Assembly: GCF_002797855.1 (NCBI RefSeq)
Contig: NZ_PGFB01000001.1
Coordinates: 372,001 to 436,000, forward strand
Length of the DNA: 64,000 nt
Reading direction: 5' to 3'
Origin: Compostimonas suwonensis
Lineage (GTDB): Bacteria > Actinomycetota > Actinomycetes > Actinomycetales > Microbacteriaceae
A model generated the notes under the pieces. The model was not told the DNA's origin, made no database searches, and was given only the letters and a program-made list of their open reading frames with translations. Positions 1 through 7,200 of the stretch are shown one piece after another. The position numbers and the translations under genes are program-made. Position 1 is the stretch's first letter; every line of letters begins with the position of its first letter.

Positions 1-593
1 AGAGCCCCGAGTTCGATCGCCTCTACTGTGTTCCCGCCAACATCCATCTCGCCGGCGCGGAGATCGAGCTCGTCTCGCTCGTCGCCCGCGAACAACGGCT
101 CGGCCGCGCCCTGCGTCGCTACCTCGACAGCCTCGACGAGCCCTTCCACTACGTGTTCATCGACTGCCCGCCCTCGCTCGGGCTCCTGACGATCAACGCA
201 TTCGTCGCGGCGACCGAGGTTCTCATCCCGATCCAGTGCGAGTACTACGCGCTCGAGGGTCTGAGCCAGCTGCTGCAGAACATCCAGCTGATCGAACGGC
301 ACCTAAACCCCGACCTGCAGGTCTCGACGATCCTTCTGACGATGTACGACTCGCGGACGAACCTCGCCAATCAGGTGGCGCAGGATGTGCGCGATCACTT
401 CCCTCGCGAGACCCTCGACACGATCATCCCGCGCTCGGTTCGAGTGTCGGAGGCCCCGAGTTACGGGCAGAGTGTCATCAGCTACGACCCGAACTCGTCT
501 GGATCGCTGTCGTATCTCGAGGCGGCCGCTGAGATGGCTCGACGTGGTGTGATGCCGAAGAAATCCGAGTCGACGAATGGAGAAGGCGAATAA
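1..593 (+). CDS. parA: ParA chromosome-partitioning ATPase (5' end outside window)
   Basis: The open frame is already running at the left edge (first full codon at base 3), so the N-terminus with the Walker A motif is missing. The visible part carries the ParA/Soj signatures: the IDCPPSLG Walker B-type segment, then the IPIQCEYYALEGLSQL stretch and a C-terminal half with SEAPSYGQSVISYDP. ParA is the cytosolic ATPase that, with ParB bound at parS, separates replicated origins. Its TAA stop overlaps the parB ATG (TAATG), indicating translational coupling. The family assignment is very secure; only the start is unknown. Position next to parB implies that dnaA and the canonical origin lie to the left of the window. 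Confidence 0.96.
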   Translation, partial: SPEFDRLYCVPANIHLAGAEIELVSLVAREQRLGRALRRYLDSLDEPFHYVFIDCPPSLGLLTINAFVAATEVLIPIQCEYYALEGLSQLLQNIQLIERHLNPDLQVSTILLTMYDSRTNLANQVAQDVRDHFPRETLDTIIPRSVRVSEAPSYGQSVISYDPNSSGSLSYLEAAAEMARRGVMPKKSESTNGEGE

Positions 594-1567
594 TGGCAGC
601 AAAAAGAGGTGGATTGGGCCGGGGCATCGGTGCTCTCATCCCGACATCCGATGAGGTTCGCCCCGCACGCCCCGTCGACGTCTTCTTCCCCGACCACGAG
701 GCCGATGCGACCGCGGCCGCCGAGAATCCGGAGGTCGAGCTCATCGCGGTGCCCGGTGCCCGGCTCGCGAACCTCTCCCCCGCCGACATCGTCCCGAACG
801 CCGTGCAGCCGCGCAGCTACTTCGACGACGAGGCCCTCGATGAGCTCGTCATCAGTATTCGCGAATTCGGGGTGCTGCAGCCGATCGTCGTCCGGCCCCT
901 CGCCGGCCAGGAGGGCAAATACGAGCTCATCATGGGTGAGCGTCGGCTCCGTGCGACCAAGCGGGTCGGCCTGGAGACGATCCCCGCGGTCATCAAAGAC
1001 ACCGCGGATGAGGACATGCTCCGCGATGCGCTCCTGGAGAACCTCCACCGCGCCAATCTGAACCCTCTGGAAGAGGCATCGGCCTACCAGCAGCTGCTCG
1101 CTGACTTCGGGATCACCCAGGATGAGCTCGCGACGCGCATCGGGCGGTCCCGTCCGCAGATCACCAACACGATCAGACTCCTCAAACTGCCCGAATCGGT
1201 GCAGAACAAGGTCGCCGCGGGGGTCCTCAGCGCCGGGCACGCGCGTGCGATCCTCTCCGTGGGCGACCTCGAGGGCATGCAGAACCTCGCCACCAAGATC
1301 GTGAACGAGGATCTCTCGGTGCGCGCGGCCGAGGCGGCCGCGACATCCGGCCCTCGCACCCGCAAAGCGCGACCGAACGCCGGAAAGAAGCGCGGTCACC
1401 TCGACGAGATCGCCGAACGCCTCGAGGACCGGCTCGACACTCGGGTCAGGGTGTCTCTCGGCGCGAACAAGGGTCAGCTCGTCATCGAGTTCGCGACCGT
1501 GTCGGATCTCAACCGGATCCTCGGCGAGCTCGGCGAGCCCGGTTTCGGCGGAAACCCGGTCGTCTAG
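593..1567 (+). CDS. parB: ParB/Spo0J centromere-binding CTPase
   Basis: This 324-residue protein binds parS and spreads as a CTP-dependent clamp, working with ParA in origin segregation. The start MAAKRGGLGRGIGALIP is the typical basic ParB N-terminus that contacts ParA. The CTP-binding box GERRLRA is at about residues 111-117, followed by the ENLHRANLNPLEEA segment and a helix-turn-helix (ATRIGRSRPQITNTIRLLKLP, roughly 180-200), then the C-terminal dimerisation region. The ATG overlaps the parA stop. The gene ends tail-to-tail with the ligase on the other strand, overlapping it by 4 bp. I saw no perfect 16-bp parS palindrome in the window. Confidence 0.97.
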   Translation: MAAKRGGLGRGIGALIPTSDEVRPARPVDVFFPDHEADATAAAENPEVELIAVPGARLANLSPADIVPNAVQPRSYFDDEALDELVISIREFGVLQPIVVRPLAGQEGKYELIMGERRLRATKRVGLETIPAVIKDTADEDMLRDALLENLHRANLNPLEEASAYQQLLADFGITQDELATRIGRSRPQITNTIRLLKLPESVQNKVAAGVLSAGHARAILSVGDLEGMQNLATKIVNEDLSVRAAEAAATSGPRTRKARPNAGKKRGHLDEIAERLEDRLDTRVRVSLGANKGQLVIEFATVSDLNRILGELGEPGFGGNPVV

Positions 1568-2550
1568 ACGGGTTCCGGCGTCGAGCTCTCGGCCTGGGCG
1601 TCGCGGATGGCCGCTTGGGCCAGCTGTCCGTAGACGGTTCCCAGATCGAGGCCGGCTGCCTCGATCGCCTGGGGAACGAGAGACGTCTCGGTGAGGCCCG
1701 GGAGCACGTTCGCCTCGAGGAACCACGGAACGCCCTCGGCGTCGATGATGAGGTCGACCCGGGAGATGTGCCGGAGGCCCAGGAGCTCGTGGATGGCGAC
1801 GGCCGTGCGCCCGGCGAGGGCCGAGGCCTCATCCGACAGTCGGGCCGGGGTGTAGAAGAGCGTCTCCCCCGCGTTGTACCGGGCCTCGAAGCTGTACACC
1901 CCGCTGAGCGGCTCGATCTCGACGGCGGGAAGCGCCACGGGGCCGTCCCCCGTGTCGATCACGGCGATCGCAACCTCGGTTCCGACGATCTTCCGCTCGA
2001 TGAGCGCGACATCGGCGTAGGTGTAGGCGTCGACCATGGCGCGCGGCAGGTCGTCTGCCGAATCCACGATCGTCACGCCCTGGGCCGAGCCGCCCTGGGC
2101 CGGCTTCACGACGAGCGGAACGCCGAAGGAGCTGAGCACGCGCTCGAGAACGCTGTTCGCTCCGAGCTCGCGGAAGGTGTCCTTCGGCAGCGTTATCGAA
2201 TCGGGCGTCGCGAACCCGGCGCGGGAGACGAGCGACTTGGCGGTCGGCTTGAACCAGGCGAGACGGGCCGAGTCGGCGCGGGAACCGACGTAGGGGATGC
2301 CCTCGCCGTCGAGCAGGGCACGCAGCGCGCCATCCTCGCCGCTCGCGCCGTGCAGGGCGGGCCAGATCACGTCGGGGCGGCTGCGCGCGATGTCGGGAAG
2401 CAGCGACGCATCCGGATCCCGCACCACCACGCGGTGGCCCGCGCCCGTCAGCGTGGAGGCCACACGGCGGCCCGAGCGGAGCGAGACGTCACGTTCGTGT
2501 GAGATGCCCCCGGCCAGAACGACGACGTCGAGGTCTGAAAAATCTGCCAT
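1564..2550 (-). CDS. D-alanine--D-alanine ligase family (ATP-grasp)
   Basis: The 328-residue protein has the layout of Ddl ligases, which make the D-Ala-D-Ala dipeptide for peptidoglycan. The N-terminal domain begins VVVLAGGISHERDVSL, where Ddl proteins have GGxSxEhxVSl. The ATP-grasp core shows VVKPAQGGSAQGVTIV, and the metal/nucleotide site shows RVDLIID and EANVLPGLTETSLVPQA near the C-terminus. It is shorter than many Ddl proteins (340-370 residues), and a second ddl may exist elsewhere, so substrate is inferred. It is co-directional with the aminotransferase upstream, 15 bp away, suggesting an operon, and it meets parB tail to tail. Mycobacterium lacks a ligase at this position. Confidence 0.8.
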   Translation of the reverse strand: MADFSDLDVVVLAGGISHERDVSLRSGRRVASTLTGAGHRVVVRDPDASLLPDIARSRPDVIWPALHGASGEDGALRALLDGEGIPYVGSRADSARLAWFKPTAKSLVSRAGFATPDSITLPKDTFRELGANSVLERVLSSFGVPLVVKPAQGGSAQGVTIVDSADDLPRAMVDAYTYADVALIERKIVGTEVAIAVIDTGDGPVALPAVEIEPLSGVYSFEARYNAGETLFYTPARLSDEASALAGRTAVAIHELLGLRHISRVDLIIDAEGVPWFLEANVLPGLTETSLVPQAIEAAGLDLGTVYGQLAQAAIRDAQAESSTPEPV

Positions 2551-2565
2551 GATCAGGACTTTCTT

Positions 2566-3888
2566 CTAGTGCATGTCCGACGGGGGGAAGGAGTTGCGTG
2601 GCGTGCGCACCGCGTCGAGCGATCCTGTTCCGGCAAAGGTCTCGAGCAGGTCGAGCTCGCCGTTGATGACGGTCGCGAGGCGACGCACGCCGACTCTGAT
2701 GCTCTCCGGCGTCGGATAGCAGAACGAGAGCCTGATGTTCTGCCGCCCGCCGCCATCCGCATAGAACGCCGTTCCGGGAGTGTAGGCGACGAGCTCGGTC
2801 ACGGCGCGCGGCAGCATGGCCTTCGAGTCGAGGTGCGCGGGAAGGGTGAGCCAGACGTAGAAGCCGCCCGTCGGGTTGGTCCAGCTGAGCTCGGGCAGGT
2901 GCTCGGAGAGTGCCGAGAGCATCGTCTCCTTGCGCTCGCGGTAGACGCCGCGGAAGGTGTTGATCTGCCCCTTCCAGTCGGCGTTCTTCAGGTACTCGCT
3001 GATCACGAGCTGGCTGAACGAGCTCGGGCAGAGGATCGCCGCCTCGTTGGCGAGGATGAGCTTCTCACGGATGGCGTGCGGCGCGAGGGCCCAGCCGACC
3101 CGGAAGCCCGGCGCGAGGGTCTTCGAGAAGGTGCCCAGGTAGACGACGCCGTCGGACTCGACCGAGCGCAGGGCCTGCGGGGGCGGGCCGTCGAAGTAGA
3201 GCAGGCCGTACGGGTTGTCTTCGAGAACGAGGATGTCGTTCTGCTTGGCGATCTCGAGGATCTCGAGTCGCCGCTCCCAACTGAGCGTCACTCCCGCTGG
3301 GTTGTGGAAGTTGGGGATCGTGTACAGGAACTTGATGGTCTTGCCGGCGGCCTTGAGGGAGGCGATGTGCTCTCGCAGCGCCTCGGGGATGAGACCCCAC
3401 TCGTCCATGGGCACATGGTCGACCTCGGCCTGGAAGGAGTTGAAGACGACCATCGCCGTGACGTAGCTCGGGCCCTCGGCGAGAACGACGTCTCCCGGGT
3501 CGATGAAGAGCTTGGTCACGAGCTCGAGAGCGTGCTGCGAACCGGTCGTCACGATGACGTCGTCGGCGCTGCCCTGGATGCCCTCGAGCGCCATGACCTC
3601 GAGAATCTGCTCACGAAGTGCGGGAACTCCCTGGCCAGAGCCATATTGCAGGGCCGTGGGGCCGAGGTCGCGCATCACCCGGTTGAGGGAGTCGGTCACG
3701 AGATCCTGGGGCAGGGCGGAGACGAACGGCATGCCGCCGGCGAGGGAGACGACCTCGGGCCGGGAGGCCACGGCGAAGAGGGCTCGCACCTCGGAGGCGC
3801 TCAGCCCGGCTGTGCGCTGGGCGTAGTGGTGATACCACGGGTCGAGGTTGTTGCCCGTCGTCCGGCCGGTGTTTGCCTTCTCTGACAC
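2566..3888 (-). CDS. PLP-dependent class I/II aminotransferase (2-aminoadipate/aromatic type)
   Basis: A 440-residue fold-type I aminotransferase. It contains PNFHNPAG (cofactor and substrate loop), EDNPYG with the Asp that pairs with the pyridine nitrogen, and GTFSKTLAPGFRVGW, in which the Lys forms the Schiff base. The N-terminal SLAGGMPF resembles LysN / MocR-like aminotransferases, but there is no GntR DNA-binding domain. The likely reaction is transamination of 2-aminoadipate, aromatic or branched-chain amino acids; the exact substrate cannot be read from sequence. It lies 15 bp upstream of the D-Ala-D-Ala ligase-type gene, probably in one transcript. Its start lies about 95 bp from the trxBA terminator. 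Confidence 0.85.
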   Translation of the reverse strand: MSEKANTGRTTGNNLDPWYHHYAQRTAGLSASEVRALFAVASRPEVVSLAGGMPFVSALPQDLVTDSLNRVMRDLGPTALQYGSGQGVPALREQILEVMALEGIQGSADDVIVTTGSQHALELVTKLFIDPGDVVLAEGPSYVTAMVVFNSFQAEVDHVPMDEWGLIPEALREHIASLKAAGKTIKFLYTIPNFHNPAGVTLSWERRLEILEIAKQNDILVLEDNPYGLLYFDGPPPQALRSVESDGVVYLGTFSKTLAPGFRVGWALAPHAIREKLILANEAAILCPSSFSQLVISEYLKNADWKGQINTFRGVYRERKETMLSALSEHLPELSWTNPTGGFYVWLTLPAHLDSKAMLPRAVTELVAYTPGTAFYADGGGRQNIRLSFCYPTPESIRVGVRRLATVINGELDLLETFAGTGSLDAVRTPRNSFPPSDMH

Positions 3889-3981
3889 TGACTATCTCCG
3901 TGCTGTTCGCGTGATGACGCCCGATCGTGAGGAGGTGATCGAAAGACGTGTATCAAGACTAGAGGGTCGTGGATATGGAAA

Positions 3982-4011
3982 GACCCCGCCTGGACTGTGC
4001 CAGGCGGGGTC
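3982..4011 (-). terminator. Rho-independent terminator of trxB-trxA
   Basis: A perfect 12-bp stem (3982-3993 with 4000-4011) closes a 6-nt loop just beyond the trxA stop. On the minus strand it is followed by CTTTCC, a short T-run. It separates trxBA from the aminotransferase gene. Confidence 0.85.
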
Positions 4012-4034
4012 GGATGTTCGTCGAATCCGGTCGC

Positions 4035-4361
4035 CTAGCTGAGGAAGGCGGCCAGGTCGGCTTCGAGGGCGGGCTTCGGCTTGGCGCCGATGACGGTCTT
4101 GACGACCTCTCCACCCTGGTAGACCTTCATCGCGGGGATGGAGGTGATCATGTACTTCGCCGCGGTCTGCGGGTTGTCGTCGACGTTGAGCTTGACGATC
4201 TCGATCTTGTCGGCGTGCTCTGCGCCGATCTGGTCGAGGATCGGGCTGACGGCACGACACGGGCCGCACCATTCGGCCCAGAAGTCGACGAGGATCGTCT
4301 TGTCCGACTTCAGGACTTCCTGCTCGAAGTCGGCGTCGGTGACACTGCGTGCGGTGGACAT
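4035..4361 (-). CDS. trxA: Thioredoxin
   Basis: A 108-residue thioredoxin with the canonical active site WCGPCRA at about residues 31-37 and the cis-Pro segment TSIPAM. It reduces protein disulfides in the cytosol, recycled by the thioredoxin reductase encoded 8 bp upstream (trxB). Length is normal for the family. The two genes share a SigR-type promoter ahead of trxB and a strong terminator after trxA, so they form a two-gene operon. Confidence 0.97.
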   Translation of the reverse strand: MSTARSVTDADFEQEVLKSDKTILVDFWAEWCGPCRAVSPILDQIGAEHADKIEIVKLNVDDNPQTAAKYMITSIPAMKVYQGGEVVKTVIGAKPKPALEADLAAFLS

Positions 4362-4369
4362 TTTTCTCC

Positions 4370-5344
4370 TTAGTGGGTTACTACAGCGAGTTCGTTCTCA
4401 CTGGCGTCGGCCAGCGGAGCCTGTGGGAGGGACGCGAGGTACTCCTCGGCGTCGAGTGCGGCCACCGTTCCCGAGGCCGCGGCCGTGACGGCCTGGCGGT
4501 AGTGCGGGTCGATGACGTCGCCCGCGGCGAAGACGCCCGGCAGGTTGGTCTTGGAGCTGCGGCCGGAGACGGCGATCGTGCCGTCGTCGGTCAGATCCAG
4601 CTGACCGTGCACGACGTGGGTGCGAGGGTCGTTGCCGATCGCGACGAAGAGGCCCTGCACGTCGAGCGCGCTGACCTCGCCGGTCACCGTGTCGTTCAGG
4701 ATGACGCCCGTGACGCCCTCGTCGCCGGTGATGCCCGTGACCTCGGAGTTCCAGACGAACTCGATCTTCTCGTTCGCGAAAGCGCGGTCTTGCATGATCT
4801 TGGACGCCTTGAGGCTGTCACGACGGTGGATGACGTAGACCTTAGACGCGAAACGCGTGAGGAAGGTCGCCTCCTCCATCGCCGAGTCGCCTCCGCCGAC
4901 GACCGCGATCGTCTTCTCGCGGAAGAAGAACCCGTCGCAGGTGGCGCACCAGCTGACGCCGTGGCCCGAGAGGCGCTCTTCGTCGTCGAGGCCGAGCTTG
5001 CGGTAGGCGGAACCCGTCGCGACGATGATCGACTTCGCCTCGTGGGTCTCGCCCGACCCCAGGGTGACGCGCTTGACGTCGCCCTCGAGCTCGAGGCTCG
5101 CGACATCGTCGTAGACGACCTCGGCGCCGAAGCGCTCGGCCTGTGCCTGGAACTGTGCCATGAGGTCGGGGCCCTGGATGCCCTCGGGGAATCCCGGGTA
5201 GTTCTCGACCTCCGTCGTGTTCATGAGCTCGCCGCCCGCCTCGACCGAGCTGGCGATGACGAGCGGCTTCAGGTTCGCTCGTGCAGCGTAGATGGCGGCC
5301 GTGTAGCCGGCCGGACCCGAACCGATGATGATGATCTCGCGCAA
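4370..5344 (-). CDS. trxB: Thioredoxin-disulfide reductase
   Basis: A 324-residue low-molecular-weight thioredoxin reductase. It has an N-terminal FAD-binding IIIIGSGPAGYTAAIYAAR motif, the redox-active CATC in SWCATCDGFFF, the NADPH-binding VVGGGDSAMEE motif, and the C-terminal FAAGDVID signature of FAD enzymes. It passes electrons from NADPH to the thioredoxin encoded next to it. A GGAAT-N18-GTT promoter lies about 70 nt upstream, pointing to control by a SigR/SigH-type disulfide-stress sigma factor, as known for trxBA in Streptomyces and Mycobacterium. Confidence 0.97.
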   Translation of the reverse strand: MREIIIIGSGPAGYTAAIYAARANLKPLVIASSVEAGGELMNTTEVENYPGFPEGIQGPDLMAQFQAQAERFGAEVVYDDVASLELEGDVKRVTLGSGETHEAKSIIVATGSAYRKLGLDDEERLSGHGVSWCATCDGFFFREKTIAVVGGGDSAMEEATFLTRFASKVYVIHRRDSLKASKIMQDRAFANEKIEFVWNSEVTGITGDEGVTGVILNDTVTGEVSALDVQGLFVAIGNDPRTHVVHGQLDLTDDGTIAVSGRSSKTNLPGVFAAGDVIDPHYRQAVTAAASGTVAALDAEEYLASLPQAPLADASENELAVVTH

Positions 5345-5414
5345 GCGCTGTCTCCTTGACGATGACGGTGAACTACCGGAAACTGCCGGGCTGGGCAGTC
5401 ACGCTGAGGGGTAC

Positions 5415-5440
5415 AACACATCCTAGTTGGATGCTATTCC
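5415..5440 (-). promoter_or_regulatory. SigR/SigH-type promoter of trxBA
   Basis: On the minus strand, GGAAT (5440-5436), exactly 18 nt, then GTT (5417-5415). This matches the published actinobacterial SigR/SigH consensus GGAAT-N18/19-GTT perfectly. It lies about 70 nt ahead of the trxB start. Regulation by disulfide stress is inferred from the match. Confidence 0.8.
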
Positions 5441-5553
5441 GCGGCCGGCCGGGCGTTCACAGGGTTGTGTCAGCTTGTCTCGGGCACCCGTTCCGGCCGC
5501 TTCCGAACCGCGGCCTCCACACCGCTCCCACCCCTTCTTCGGAGCGGAGGCGG

Positions 5554-7200
5554 CTACGGCCTGCCCCGCCGCAGCCGGCGCACGACCGGGGCCACGGCAT
5601 CCGCCAGATCGGGCGAGCGCAGCATCACGAGACCCACGAAGTAGACGAGCGCCATGGCGATGCCGACGACGATCATGCACAGGATGGCGCCGAACTTCGA
5701 GCTCACGCCGAAGCCGCCGTCGCTCGTGCCGCCCAGGGCCCACAGCACCAGCAGGCCGACGAGCAGCGCCGGGAACGCGGCGATGATGTACTTCGCCATG
5801 CTCGGGGCGAAGCTGCGGCCGCCGAGTCCGCCGATGCGGCGGCGGAGCAGCACGGCCGCGAGGATGAGCTGGGCGGTGCCGGCGACCGTCGTGACGACCG
5901 CGATCCCGAGCGCGCGGACCTCGACGGGCAGCAGCAGACAGGCCACGACCCCGGCGCTCAGCAGGATCGCCTGGAAGAGCGTGAAGAAGAAGGGGGTCCT
6001 GGTGTCGCCGAGCGCGTAGAAGGTGCGCTGCACGACGAAGAGCACGCTGAAGCCGACGAGCCCGAAGACGAAGGCGATGATGAGGTTGCCGACGGCCTGG
6101 ATCTCGCCGAACTCGTCGGTGTAGATGGCCGCGAAGGGGTAGGCCACGACGATGAGCACGGCCGCGGCGAGCACGATGAGCAGCCCGATCGAGCGGATGG
6201 CGGAGGAGAAGTCCGATCGCAGTGCGCCGTAGTCGGGGCCGCCCCCCTCCCCCGGGCTGCGGGGGCGCCCGTGCTCGCTCATCCGGGTGAAGTACACGGT
6301 CGCGATCGACAGGGTGATGATCGAGTGCGGCAGCATGAAGACGAGCCACGAGGTCGAGAGCGCGAACGTCGACGGGGCACCCGAGTCTCCCGCCGTGTTG
6401 GCGATGTTGGTCTCGATGAGTGCCGCGATCTGGGTGACGATGAGCATCGCGAAGGTCCAGCTGGCGATGCGCCCGGCCTCGCCGAGCCCCACTCCGCGCC
6501 AGCGGAAGTCGGGGCGGTATCTGAGCCCGATCCGCCGCCAGAAGTAGAAGAGCACGATCGCCTGCGAGGCGATCCCCAGAGTGGCCGATCCGCCGATGAT
6601 CGCGATCATCGCCGGAGTCCAGAACGACGTTCCCCGAGTGCCGTCGTCGGCGCCGAAGAGCACGATGAAGAGCACGATCCCCGCGATCCCCACGACGTTG
6701 TTGAGGACGGGGGCCCAGGTGTACGGGCCGAACGACTTGCGCGCGTTGAGCACCTCGCCGAGCACGGTGTACATGCCGTAGAAGAAGATCTGGGGGATGC
6801 TCCAGTAGGCGAAGGCGGTGGCGAGGGCCAGCTGCGCGGAGGAGTACGAGCTCGCGTACAGGAAGACGATGAGCGGGGCGAGCAGCGTGGCGACGATCGC
6901 CGTTCCCGCGAGCACGACGAGTGCGATGGTCACGAGCTTGTTGATGTAGGCCCGGCCGCCGTCGAGGTGGAGGCCCGCGCGCACGATCTGGGGCACGAGC
7001 ACGGCGTTGAGGACGCCGCCGGCGACGATGACGTAGATGCTGTTGGGCAGCATCGTGGCCGTGGCGATCGCGTTGCCGCTCACGCTCGTGACGCCGACGG
7101 CGTTCGCGAGCACGATGGTCTTGACGAAGCCCAGTATCCGCGAGACCACGGTTCCCGAGGCGAGGAGCAGGCTCGCGCGGCCGACGCCGCCCTCAGCCAT
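5554..7200 (-). CDS. murJ: MurJ lipid II flippase (MviN family)
   Basis: A 548-residue polytopic membrane protein of the MviN/MurJ family, which moves lipid II across the membrane for peptidoglycan synthesis. The N-terminus GRASLLLASGTVVSRILGFVKTIVLA is the classic MurJ opening, and about 14 hydrophobic segments follow. The ATG at 7200 is chosen because it opens the conserved region; more upstream in-frame codons would give a Pro/Arg-rich leader unlike the family. This start overlaps the end of the DUF6049 gene by 8 nt, so the two are probably co-translated. Mycobacterial MurJ carries a C-terminal pseudokinase and sugar-binding extension; this protein ends soon after the last membrane helix (MLRSPDLADAVAPVVRRLRRG). 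Confidence 0.93.
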   Translation of the reverse strand: MAEGGVGRASLLLASGTVVSRILGFVKTIVLANAVGVTSVSGNAIATATMLPNSIYVIVAGGVLNAVLVPQIVRAGLHLDGGRAYINKLVTIALVVLAGTAIVATLLAPLIVFLYASSYSSAQLALATAFAYWSIPQIFFYGMYTVLGEVLNARKSFGPYTWAPVLNNVVGIAGIVLFIVLFGADDGTRGTSFWTPAMIAIIGGSATLGIASQAIVLFYFWRRIGLRYRPDFRWRGVGLGEAGRIASWTFAMLIVTQIAALIETNIANTAGDSGAPSTFALSTSWLVFMLPHSIITLSIATVYFTRMSEHGRPRSPGEGGGPDYGALRSDFSSAIRSIGLLIVLAAAVLIVVAYPFAAIYTDEFGEIQAVGNLIIAFVFGLVGFSVLFVVQRTFYALGDTRTPFFFTLFQAILLSAGVVACLLLPVEVRALGIAVVTTVAGTAQLILAAVLLRRRIGGLGGRSFAPSMAKYIIAAFPALLVGLLVLWALGGTSDGGFGVSSKFGAILCMIVVGIAMALVYFVGLVMLRSPDLADAVAPVVRRLRRGRP

